From: Modestobacter sp.
GTDB lineage: Bacteria; Actinomycetota; Actinomycetes; Mycobacteriales; Geodermatophilaceae
DNA length: 39,326 bases
NCBI GenBank assembly: GCA_025963425.1
Contig: JAOPUQ010000313.1
Coordinates: forward strand, 1 to 39,326
Direction of reading: 5' to 3'
This document shows, in pieces, positions 27,104 to 36,020 of this stretch. The translations under genes were made by a program, and so were the position numbers. The notes under the pieces were generated by a model that saw only the letters and a list, made by a program, of their open reading frames with translations, was not told the origin of the DNA and did not search any database. Each line of letters starts with the position of its first letter. Positions within the stretch are counted from its first letter, which is position 1.

Positions 27104-27961
27104 ATGCCCAAGGTGCTCGCGCGTGGCGTGCGGACCCACTACCAGCAACTCGGCTCCGGTTCGGACCTCGTCCTGCTGCACGGCCTGGGCGCGAACCTGG
27201 CCTTCTGGTACCTGGGCGTGGCCCCGCTGCTAGCGACCGACCACCGCGTCACGGCCTACGACCTGCGGGGGCACGGCCTCAGCGGACGGACCCCGCGCGG
27301 CTACACCACCGGTGAACTGGCGGCTGACCTCATGGCGATCATGGACAGGTTGGACATCGAGCATGCCGCAGTCATCGGCCACAGCTACGGTGCCGCGATC
27401 GCGCTGCATGCCGCAGTACTGCACCCCGGCCGGATAGATCGGGTGGTCGCCGCGGATGCCTACCTGCCGTGCTTCGAGCCCCGGATCGACGCCTGGCGCG
27501 ACGCCCGGGCGCGGTGGACCAGGCGCAACCTGAGGCGCCGGGGCCTGCACGTTCCGCCGAACCTGCCGAAGGTCGCCTACGGGATGCTCGATGAGCTCGG
27601 CCGGGCACCCGGCAGGTCCGTCGACGACGGTGTCGGAGCTCTGGCCTGGACCTCGCTCGAGCGCAGTGCGGACCGCTGGCAACGCCTTCGCAACGAGACG
27701 CGCATCGTTCCCGAGCTCTACGACGCGTCCCTGTCGGCGAAGCTGCTACGCCGGACCCAGGCCTCGGTGCTCGCCACCTACGGCACCCGCTCCACCCTCT
27801 CCTCGGCCAGCGTGCGCGGGCTGCGCTCCTCACTGCCCGCCCTCGATGTCGTCGCGATGCCCGACGCCGGCCACCTGCATCCGCTGGTGCAGCCGAAGCA
27901 GTTCGTGGACAAGGTCCAGCCGTTCCTGGGTCCGATCCAGACCACGGAGGTCACGAGATGA
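27104..27961 (+). CDS. Alpha/beta hydrolase
   Basis: LVLLHGLGANLAFW oxyanion region, VIGHSYGAAIALH nucleophile elbow, MPDAGHLHPL catalytic His. Confidence 0.9.
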   Translation: MPKVLARGVRTHYQQLGSGSDLVLLHGLGANLAFWYLGVAPLLATDHRVTAYDLRGHGLSGRTPRGYTTGELAADLMAIMDRLDIEHAAVIGHSYGAAIALHAAVLHPGRIDRVVAADAYLPCFEPRIDAWRDARARWTRRNLRRRGLHVPPNLPKVAYGMLDELGRAPGRSVDDGVGALAWTSLERSADRWQRLRNETRIVPELYDASLSAKLLRRTQASVLATYGTRSTLSSASVRGLRSSLPALDVVAMPDAGHLHPLVQPKQFVDKVQPFLGPIQTTEVTR

Positions 27962-30522
27962 GAAGCCAGGACGGCGTCCGTCCGGGACGTCCTTCCCCTG
28001 CCGGCCCGGGCCCCACTGGTACGGGCCTCTCCGAACCGGACTTCCGGCCCCTCGCGGTCAACGGCTTCGGGGATCCGGCCAACTCCTACGTCCACTGCAT
28101 GTCGACGTTCCGCGGCTCCGCGTACGCCGGTACCTCCCGGAACTCCATGGCGTTGCTCAAGCTCTTCCCACCCCCCGAGCCGGCCCTGATGGACCCGTGG
28201 CCGGTCAGCGTGCCGGGCTCGGTGGAGGACCTCGACATGCACGGCCAGATCTGGCGGTTACGGCCGGACTCGGACGACTGGGAGCGGGCCTACACCTCGC
28301 CCGACATCCCCGGGAAGCAGGGCAGGGACGTCCCGCGCGATCTCGGGTACCGCGGCATGACGGTCTTCCAGGGGGAGTCCGACGACGAGCCGGCGCTCTA
28401 TGTCGGTGCGATCTCGACCGTGCTGCGCGGCGCAGCCGCGCGTCTGCTCCGCAGCTCCGATGGCGAGCACTTCGAGGCCGTGGGCGAGCCGGGGCTCGGT
28501 AACCCCAACGTGAGCACGCTGCGCGCGATGACTGGGTTCGACGGACACCTGTACGTTCCGCCGGCAGGCGAGGGCACCACGTTCAACAGCAACCGAGCCT
28601 CGCTGATCATGCGGTCGGCGGATCCGGTGCACGGCTCATGGCTTCCGGCATGCGAGCCGGGTTTCGCGGACGAGGAGAACACCGGCATCTTCGAGATGGA
28701 GGTGTTCGCCGACCACCTCTACGCGGGGACCTTCAACGCACGCAACGGCTATCAGGTGTGGAAGACCCCTGCCACCGGAGGGGGGCCCTGCCGTTGGACC
28801 AAGGTCCTGGAGCAGGGGGCGTTCCGAGGCCCACGCAGCGAGATCGCGATGAGCATGGCCGCGTTCGGCGACGCTCTGTACATCGGCAGCGCCATCCAGA
28901 ACGGGGGATACGACCGCGTCAACAAGGTCGGACCGGCTGCTCCGGAGCTGGTCCGCCTCTACGCCGATGACAGCTGGGACCTCGTCGTCGGCGAGCCGAG
29001 GCAGACACCCCACGGCTGGAAGGAACCCCTGTCCGGAATCGGCCCCGGCTTCGACAACGAACTCGCCGGCTACTTCTGGCGCATGGCCGTGCACAAGGGC
29101 TGGCTCTACCTGTCCACGTTCGACGGGAGCGCCCTCCTCCCCCTGGCCGGAAAGCCCTCCCGGACCGTGCGACGCCTCCTCGAGTTCCACGGCGCGGAGC
29201 AGCTCTTGCGGATGTCGGGCGGGTTCGAGCTGTGGCGCAGCAGCAACGGTGTCGACTGGATCCCGGTGACCACCACCGGCTTCGACAACGCGTACAACTA
29301 CGGAGCCCGAACGCTCCTCCCGACCTCCCGCGGCCTGTTCGTGGGGACGGCGAACCCGTTCGCGCCCGACACACCGGCGCGACTGGCGAACGGGTGGCAG
29401 TACGTGCCGAATCCGCGAGGGGGCGCCGAGGTCTGGCTGGGGGCACCGGCTTCGCACGAGCGACGGCAGCCGCGACGGCGGCGGAGTGGCGCCAGGGTGC
29501 TGCTGACCGGGGCAACCGGGTTCATCGGGTCCCGGGTGCTCGAGGTGCTGCTCGGCCAGGGGGATCCTGTCCGCATCCTCGCCCTCCCCGGAACGGTCGA
29601 CGGCCTACCGGCGGGGTCCGGCATCGACGTGATCATCGGCTCTCTCGAGGACGAGCACGCGCTGCGCCGAGCTGTGCAGGGTGTCGACACGGTCCTGCAC
29701 CTCGCCGGCCTGCTCCCCGGAGCCGACCCGCTCGACTTGCACAGGGTGAACGTCCAGGGCACCGCGTCCCTCGTGGCCGCATGCGCGCAGGCCGGCTGCC
29801 GGCGCTTCGTCCTGATGAGCTCGACCGCGGTCTACGCCCGCGTCCTGGAGCGCTCCGCCTGGCCCTTGGAGGAGCAGAGCCCCCTGGGCCCCCGAGCGTC
29901 GGGCCCGACCCGCCCCTACGGCTGGTCCAAGGTCGTCGCGGAGCGCATGGTGCGCCGCGCTGCCTCTGCCGGCGGCTTCGAGCACGTCATCATCCGCCCG
30001 GCGACGTGTTACGGGCCGGGGAATGACGACTCCGATGCGCTGGTGCGCTCGGCGCTGGCCGGGCCGGTCGATGTGGCGAGCCGGCAGGTGCTGCAGTACC
30101 TCCAGGTCGACGACGCCGCCCGCATGGTCGTCCACCTGGCGAGGGCGGCCGCGGACGGGGACATCGTCCACATCGCTGGACCGGAGGCGCTGAGCTGGCC
30201 GGTCGTCCAGTCGGTCGTGCGTCGTGCCATCGGGGTCCCCGCACCGTCCGGCGGCCTGGCGCTGGAGAGGTACTCGCGCCCCTACGACCTGTCCCGCGCC
30301 CGAGCCCTCGGCGCGCTGCCCCGAACGAGCCTGCGCGAGGGGCTCGCCGACCTGGTCCGGGTGCTCCGTGAGGCTGACGCGCCGCCCCTCGGCAGGCGCT
30401 CCGGGGTGGAGCCAGCACCCTGGGCCGTAGCCGGCGACGGCGGCACCAGGGGGGACAGGTTCCTGGCGCCCCGGTATCCGTGGCAGCCCGCGGTGGCGGA
30501 CGCAGAGCGGGGTGCGCTGTGA
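27958..30522 (+). CDS. Fusion protein: N-terminal beta-propeller-like repeat domain and C-terminal extended SDR (NAD-dependent epimerase/dehydratase)
   Basis: Repeats AYAGTSRNS, ALYVGAIST, LYVPPAGEG, LYAGTFNARNGYQVWKT, LYIGSAIQNGG, LYLSTFDGS, LFVGTANPF; then VLLTGATGFIGSRVLEVLL and YGWSKVVAERM (YxxxK) from about 29491. ATGA overlap with the hydrolase. Confidence 0.85.
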   Translation: MRSQDGVRPGRPSPAGPGPTGTGLSEPDFRPLAVNGFGDPANSYVHCMSTFRGSAYAGTSRNSMALLKLFPPPEPALMDPWPVSVPGSVEDLDMHGQIWRLRPDSDDWERAYTSPDIPGKQGRDVPRDLGYRGMTVFQGESDDEPALYVGAISTVLRGAAARLLRSSDGEHFEAVGEPGLGNPNVSTLRAMTGFDGHLYVPPAGEGTTFNSNRASLIMRSADPVHGSWLPACEPGFADEENTGIFEMEVFADHLYAGTFNARNGYQVWKTPATGGGPCRWTKVLEQGAFRGPRSEIAMSMAAFGDALYIGSAIQNGGYDRVNKVGPAAPELVRLYADDSWDLVVGEPRQTPHGWKEPLSGIGPGFDNELAGYFWRMAVHKGWLYLSTFDGSALLPLAGKPSRTVRRLLEFHGAEQLLRMSGGFELWRSSNGVDWIPVTTTGFDNAYNYGARTLLPTSRGLFVGTANPFAPDTPARLANGWQYVPNPRGGAEVWLGAPASHERRQPRRRRSGARVLLTGATGFIGSRVLEVLLGQGDPVRILALPGTVDGLPAGSGIDVIIGSLEDEHALRRAVQGVDTVLHLAGLLPGADPLDLHRVNVQGTASLVAACAQAGCRRFVLMSSTAVYARVLERSAWPLEEQSPLGPRASGPTRPYGWSKVVAERMVRRAASAGGFEHVIIRPATCYGPGNDDSDALVRSALAGPVDVASRQVLQYLQVDDAARMVVHLARAAADGDIVHIAGPEALSWPVVQSVVRRAIGVPAPSGGLALERYSRPYDLSRARALGALPRTSLREGLADLVRVLREADAPPLGRRSGVEPAPWAVAGDGGTRGDRFLAPRYPWQPAVADAERGAL

Positions 30523-31433
30523 AGGTCGTCCTCGTCGAACGTGGGGGTGGCCTCGAGCGGGAGGTCCGGGCGGCTCTGCGCGAGCACGGGAGCCATGTCC
30601 TCGAATCCCTCCCCGACGCCGATGCCGATGGTGCGCGGATGGCGGGCGAGGCCGATGCCGTGATCGATCTAGCGGAGCCGGAGGCCACGTCGGCCCGCAC
30701 CGACGCGTCGAGAGCGAGGACCGCGCAGCAGCTCCTGCGGGACGCCAGCGGACGGGCGGGGCGGTATGTCTTCGTGAGCAGCGTCCTGGTCTACGCGCCC
30801 GTGCCCTCGCCGGACAGCTGGCCCATTCAGGAGCACTATCCGCGCGAGGCGCACGGGGACCCGTCCAGCCACGCCTACGGGCAGGACTGCATCGACGCCG
30901 AGGACATCATCATCCGGGAATGGGCTCCTCGCGGGCTCAGGTACGCGATCCTGCGGCCGGCCGTGCTCTGCGGGTCCGCAACCGCCAACGTGTCCTCGGG
31001 GCTGCTGGAGGAGGCTCGGCGACGGCCGTGGGCGGCCGCGCGCAAGTACGCCGCTGCCGGGGTCATGCAATGGGTGGATGTGCGTGATGCCGCCCGCGCG
31101 GTGGTTCTTGCCGCGACCGAGCCCACGGTCGACAAGGACATCCTCACGATCGCGGGCCTGGACGGGTTCACCGGCCCGGACGTCGTCGATGCGTTGTGGC
31201 AGGGGCCCGGACTGCTCGATGACGCCCGGCCGCTGAAGTTCGACACCGCGAAAGCAGGTGTGGTACTCGGCTGGCGACCCGAGCACAGGATCAGTGAGTC
31301 CCTGGCGACGACCGGGTCGATGGGCTTCGACCGGCCAGCCGCACCCTCGTACCGCCCACAGGCGCCCTGGCAGCCCGACTGGGGCGGCGCGCGACGGGCA
31401 CACCGCCCGCCCGGCATGAGCGAGGTGTGGTGA
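30519..31433 (+). CDS. Extended-SDR-fold protein lacking canonical catalytic and nucleotide-binding motifs
   Basis: YVFVSSVLVYAP, HAYGQDCIDAEDIIIREW, LRYAILRPAVLCG, MQWVDVRDAARAVVLA are epimerase-like. Glycine motif reads VKVVLVERGGGLE and YxxxK reads YGQDC. Confidence 0.75.
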   Translation: MKVVLVERGGGLEREVRAALREHGSHVLESLPDADADGARMAGEADAVIDLAEPEATSARTDASRARTAQQLLRDASGRAGRYVFVSSVLVYAPVPSPDSWPIQEHYPREAHGDPSSHAYGQDCIDAEDIIIREWAPRGLRYAILRPAVLCGSATANVSSGLLEEARRRPWAAARKYAAAGVMQWVDVRDAARAVVLAATEPTVDKDILTIAGLDGFTGPDVVDALWQGPGLLDDARPLKFDTAKAGVVLGWRPEHRISESLATTGSMGFDRPAAPSYRPQAPWQPDWGGARRAHRPPGMSEVW

Positions 31434-31840
31434 CGGTGGCGGCCGTCGTGGCGGGGCCCCCGAGGCGGGATCCGCGGCTCAGCTATGACCAGCACTCCGT
31501 CGAGTTCGCCGACTCGGACTTCTGCCATGACGGCTCCTGGCATCCGGACACGGCGAGCCACGCCGAGGCCTGCGAGAACCTCCTGGCGCGCCTGGTCGAC
31601 CGCATCACCGAGCCGCCGGCGCAGGTGCTCGACGTCGCCTGCCGGAAGGGGGCGACCACAGGGAGGCCTGCCGAGAGATTCCCCGACAGCGGCGACGTCG
31701 GGGTGATCAGATCCGAGGCGCAGGTGCAGGTGGCCAGGAGCCGGCACTACCTGTTCGTGGCCGCGCGGCGTCCGGTGTGGGGCGGTGGAGCGGTCCGCCG
31801 ACGGGAGCCCGACTCGCGCGGGCCGGTGCGGTCACCGTGA
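31430..31840 (+). pseudogene. Truncated class I SAM-dependent methyltransferase remnant
   Basis: LSYDQHSVEFADSDFCHDGSWHP...PAQVLDVACRKGATTGRPAERFPDSGDVGVIRSEAQVQVARSR resembles the N-terminal third of a methyltransferase (motif I DVACGxGATT altered to DVACRKGATT). ORF ends at 137 aa. Confidence 0.5.
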
Positions 31841-32640
31841 GCGGCCGGAACGTCCTCCCCGGCACGGTCGCGGTGGTCACGGGCGGAGGACGCGGTATCG
31901 GCGCCGGGATCGCGCGCGCCCTGGCCTCAGCAGGTGCCACAGTGGTCGTGACAACCAGAACGGCATCCGAGCTGAACAGGACGGCGGACGCCGTGCGTGC
32001 CACCGGCGGGGTGGCCCTTCCCGTCGTCGCGGACCTCACCGATCCCGACTCCGTCGACGCCATGGTCGCTGCAACGCTGGATGAGTTCGGAGCAATCGAC
32101 GTCCTCGTCAACGCGGCGGGCCGGATGTCCCCGATCGGGGTGCCGCTGTGGGATTGAGACCCGCATGACTGGACTCTCACGCTGCGGACCGATGTCGAGC
32201 TGGTGTTCCTCACCCGTCGCGCGGTGGTGCCCGTGATGCTCCAGCAGGGGCAGGGAAAGATCTTCAACCTGACATCCCCCGCGTCGTCGACCCCTGTTCC
32301 GGAGGCAAGCGCCTACTGCGCCAGCAGGGCTGCGACTGAACACCTCTCCGCGGTACTCGCCGCTGAGCTGGCCGGTACGGGGGTCACGTCCAACTCGATC
32401 AACATCGGGGCGACGGACACGCCGGTCTTCCGGGAGGTGATCGCCACCCTGTATCCCCACCTGCCTCACGACTGGGTCGACCGCTGGGGCCGTGACCCAG
32501 TGGAGGCGGCGGCCATGGTCGTGTACCTGTGCACTCGGGCCGGTGACGGCGTGAACGGTCAATCTCTCCAGTGGTCCGACGGCTGGATACGCCGCGGGGT
32601 CCAGCTGCTTTCCCGTGACGGCGCCGGGCGCAGCAGATGA
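31837..32640 (+). pseudogene. Classical SDR oxidoreductase gene interrupted by an in-frame TGA at 32155-32157
   Basis: VAVVTGGGRGIGAGIARAL...VLVNAAGRMSPIGVPLWD[TGA]DPHDWTLTLRTDVELVFLTRRAVVPVMLQQGQGKIFNLTSPASSTPVPEASAYCASRAATEHLSAVLAAEL in one continuous frame. Confidence 0.8.
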
Positions 32641-33494
32641 CGCCGGGGAGGGATCATGACGCGGAAGCCGGTCGCCGTGGTGTCCCCGTGATGCCGAGTG
32701 CCCCGTCCCGGAGGCGCGTGCTGGACGAACACGTGGCGCTGGTGATCGGCGGCGGCCGCGGCATCGGCGCAGCGACGTCAGTTCTGCTGGGACGACTCGG
32801 TGCGTCGGTCGCGATCGCGGCTCGCACTGGGAGTGAGGTGTCCCGGGTCAGTGAACTGGTGAGGGCCGAGGGCGGGACAGCGATGCCCTGGACGGTGGAC
32901 GTCCGCCGTCCGGAACAGGTGCAGCAGATGGCCGACCAGGTCCTCCGGAAGTTCGGAAGGCTGGACCACGTCGTCCACTGCCCCGGGTACCTTCCCGACC
33001 CCGACTTCGTCTGGGACGTGGACCCGCATCAGCTCCGGGCGGCCCTCGATGTCAACGTCCTGGGACCAGTGCTCGTCGCACGACACGTCGTGCCGATCAT
33101 GCTCGAGCAGGGCGCGGGCAACCTGGTGTTCGTCAGCTCCGCGCTCTCGAGCCGGGCGGTTCCCGGTCTCGGCGCGTACGCGGCCTCGCGCGCTGCTGAA
33201 AACGTACTTGTGCGCACGCTGGCCGCCGAAGTGCGCGGAAGCGGCGTGAGAGTCGACGTGTTCATTCCTCCCGCGACGGACACGGACGCGCTGCGGCAGT
33301 TCCGGGCCGCCCTGGCGGGCCGGGGTGCCCCGGTCTCCGCCATGGCGGCGAAGGACCCCGACGACGTCGCCGAAGCCATCGTGCGGCTGTGCCTGCCGGG
33401 ATCGTGGCGTCGTGCTGACGGCGCCGGCTCCCGGGCTGGGTACGGGCCGTCGTTCCCGGGGAACCAGCGGCCCGTGCGGCGGCACCCATGGTGA
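32637..33494 (+). CDS. Classical SDR family oxidoreductase with YxxxR
   Basis: VALVIGGGRGIGAATSVLLGRLGASVAIAARTG, DVNVLGPVLVARHVVPIML, VFVSSAL, GAYAASRAAENVLVRTLAAE. ATGA overlap with the upstream SDR. Confidence 0.82.
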   Translation: MTPGRDHDAEAGRRGVPVMPSAPSRRRVLDEHVALVIGGGRGIGAATSVLLGRLGASVAIAARTGSEVSRVSELVRAEGGTAMPWTVDVRRPEQVQQMADQVLRKFGRLDHVVHCPGYLPDPDFVWDVDPHQLRAALDVNVLGPVLVARHVVPIMLEQGAGNLVFVSSALSSRAVPGLGAYAASRAAENVLVRTLAAEVRGSGVRVDVFIPPATDTDALRQFRAALAGRGAPVSAMAAKDPDDVAEAIVRLCLPGSWRRADGAGSRAGYGPSFPGNQRPVRRHPW

Positions 33495-33635
33495 CCGCCG
33501 CAGCGACGTCCCGGATTTCCTGGACAGGGATGGTCGCCGGTCACCGATGGGCCACGGCACCGCGACCACGGCTCCTGCCACGAACTCCCGCCACTGCGGC
33601 CGGTCGGCAGCACCGCAGCGAGTAACGTGCGTCAC

Positions 33636-35954
33636 ATGGCTGAGGGGGTCGGGGGAGCGGTCGGTCACCTCCGGCAGGGCAGCATCCTCGGCACGCGGGT
33701 CCTGCGGGTCGAGGACCCCGCGTTCCTCACTCGGGGCGGCGTCTACACCGCGGACATCGTGGACGACCGGCTGGCCGGCGCGGTCCGCGTGACGTTCGTA
33801 CGGTCGCCGGTGGCGCATGCGCGCATCCTCTCCGTCGACACCGCTGCGGCCAGTGCCGCAGCCGGAGTCGTCGCCGTGCTCACCGCCGACGACCTCGGAG
33901 CGGTCCCCGAACAGCGCCCCGCCATGCCGATGTACCCCGCCGCGATGGTGCAGCCGCTGCTGGCCAGCGACGTGGTGCGATTCGTCGGCGAGCCTGTCGC
34001 CGTGGTTCTGACCGACGACAGCTACAGCGGTGAGGACGCCGCGGAGCTCGTCGCTGTCGACTACGAGGCCCTGCCCGTCGTCCTCGACCCGAGGGCGGCG
34101 GTTGCGGACGAGGTCCTGCTGTTCCCGGAGGCCGGCACCAACGTGGTCCTCCGGAAGGACGACGTCGCTCCCGACGCCTTCTTCGCCGACTGCGAGGTGG
34201 TCGTGACCCGGGAGATCGTGAACCAGCGGGTCGCCCCCGCACCACTGGAAGTGCGCAGCGCCGCGGCGGCGTGGGGCAGCGACCGTCGGCTGACCCTGTG
34301 GATGGGCAACCAGGGGGCGCAGGGCACCAAGCGGGTCCTGCAAGGGATGCTCGGGATGGACGACAGCAGGCTGCGGATCATCACCCCTGATGTCGGGGGC
34401 GCCTTCGGCGCCAAGTTCGGCGCCGACGTCGAGCACGCGGTCGTCGCGCTGGCCGCCCGGCACGTGGGTCGGCCAGCGACCTGGGTGGAGACCCGCTCGG
34501 AGAACATGGTCGCGATGACCCACGGGCGCGCCCAGGTGCAGACGGTGAGCATCGGCGGCGATCGCGATGGCACGCTGCGGGCGTATCGGCTGGAGATCCT
34601 GCAGGACAGTGGTGCCTATCCCAAGTTCGGTGCCCTGTTGCCGAGCCTGACCGCGATGATGGCCCCGGGCGTGTACGACATCCCGAAGCTGGAGACGTCG
34701 TTCCGCAGCGTGGTGACCAACACGACGCCGGTAGGGGCCTACCGCGGTGCGGGGCGTCCGGAGGCGACGGCGGCCATCGAGCGGGCAGTCGACCTGTTCG
34801 CCGCCGAGATCGGGATGGACCCGGTCGACGTGCGCCGCCGCAACCTCGTTGCACCCTTCACAGAGCCGTTCACGAGCAGGGGCGGTGCCGTCTACGACTC
34901 CGGCAACTATCCCGAGGCCCTGCGGGCGGCGCTGGAGGCTGCCGACTACCCGGGTCTCCGGGCGGAACAGGCGGCGCGCCGCAGTCGCGGTGACGTGCTC
35001 CAGCTCGGCATCGGCGTGTCCGTGTACGTCGAGATCACCGGTGCCGGGATGGAGGGAGCGCCCCAGGAGAACGCGACGGTCGAGATCCACCCCGACGGTT
35101 GCGCGACGATCCTCACCGGGACGTCGCCGCATGGTCAGGGGCACTCGACGGTGTGGGCGATGCTGGCCAGTGAGGAGCTGGGCATCCCCATGGAGAAGAT
35201 CACCGTTCGGTGGGGCGACACCGACCTGGTCCAGGAGGGCGGCGGGACGGGCGGCTCGCGCAGCCTCCAGCAGGGCGGCGCCGCGGTTCGCCAAGCCGTC
35301 CTCGAGCTGATCGACCTCGCCAAGGCGCGGGTTGCCGACGAGCTCGAGATCGATCCGGGCGACCTCGTCGTCGACCGGCACCATGCCGGGCTGCGCGTCG
35401 CCGGCGTGCCCGGTGCCGCGTTCGGCTTCGCTGAGCTCGCGGGACGGGAGCCGCTGCTGGTCCGCAGCGTCTTCACCGCTCCCGGGCCCACGTACCCCTT
35501 CGGCGCCCACGTGGCGGTGGTCGAGGTGGACACCGAGTCGGGCAAGGCGCAGCTGCAACGCCTGATCGCCCTGGACGACGCCGGCGTGGTCATCAACCCG
35601 CTGCTCTGCGAGGGACAGCGGCACGGGGGACTGGCCCAGGGGGCCGCGCAGGCCCTGCTCGAGGAGTTCCTGTACGACGAGGACGGCAACCCCACCACCA
35701 CGACCTTCGCCGACTATCCGATCGTGTCGGCTACCGAGCTGCCCAGCTTCGAGCTGGTGACGACGGAGACGCCGACGACGTACAACCCGCTCGGGGCCAA
35801 GGGCATCGGTGAGGCCGGCACCATCGGCGCCACCCCCGCAGTACAGAACGCCGTCATCGATGCGGTCGCGTACCTGGGCGTGCGCCACATCGACATGCCC
35901 ACCAGCCCGTTCCGGGTGTGGACCGCCATCCGGGCTGCCCGCGACGCCGACTGA
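33636..35954 (+). CDS. Xanthine dehydrogenase/aldehyde oxidase/CoxL family molybdopterin-binding large subunit
   Basis: GGVYTADI, RSPVAHARI, VRFVGEPVAVVLTDD, TPDVGGAFGAKFG, VGAYRGAGRPEATAAIERAVD, GTSPHGQGHSTVWAM, GAKGIGEAGTIGATPAVQNAV. Confidence 0.9.
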   Translation: MAEGVGGAVGHLRQGSILGTRVLRVEDPAFLTRGGVYTADIVDDRLAGAVRVTFVRSPVAHARILSVDTAAASAAAGVVAVLTADDLGAVPEQRPAMPMYPAAMVQPLLASDVVRFVGEPVAVVLTDDSYSGEDAAELVAVDYEALPVVLDPRAAVADEVLLFPEAGTNVVLRKDDVAPDAFFADCEVVVTREIVNQRVAPAPLEVRSAAAAWGSDRRLTLWMGNQGAQGTKRVLQGMLGMDDSRLRIITPDVGGAFGAKFGADVEHAVVALAARHVGRPATWVETRSENMVAMTHGRAQVQTVSIGGDRDGTLRAYRLEILQDSGAYPKFGALLPSLTAMMAPGVYDIPKLETSFRSVVTNTTPVGAYRGAGRPEATAAIERAVDLFAAEIGMDPVDVRRRNLVAPFTEPFTSRGGAVYDSGNYPEALRAALEAADYPGLRAEQAARRSRGDVLQLGIGVSVYVEITGAGMEGAPQENATVEIHPDGCATILTGTSPHGQGHSTVWAMLASEELGIPMEKITVRWGDTDLVQEGGGTGGSRSLQQGGAAVRQAVLELIDLAKARVADELEIDPGDLVVDRHHAGLRVAGVPGAAFGFAELAGREPLLVRSVFTAPGPTYPFGAHVAVVEVDTESGKAQLQRLIALDDAGVVINPLLCEGQRHGGLAQGAAQALLEEFLYDEDGNPTTTTFADYPIVSATELPSFELVTTETPTTYNPLGAKGIGEAGTIGATPAVQNAVIDAVAYLGVRHIDMPTSPFRVWTAIRAARDAD

Positions 35955-36020
35955 TCGGACGTCGAGGCCGACCGGAGTGCTTGTGATGCCCCGGGACCAG
36001 GAGACCTCGGGGGACCACGG

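Noticed and set aside
32155-32157. TGA as a selenocysteine codon
   Set aside because: The site aligns to an ordinary V position in the paralogous SDR, not a redox-active Cys, and no SECIS-like context is needed to explain it. Nonsense mutation or sequence error is simpler.
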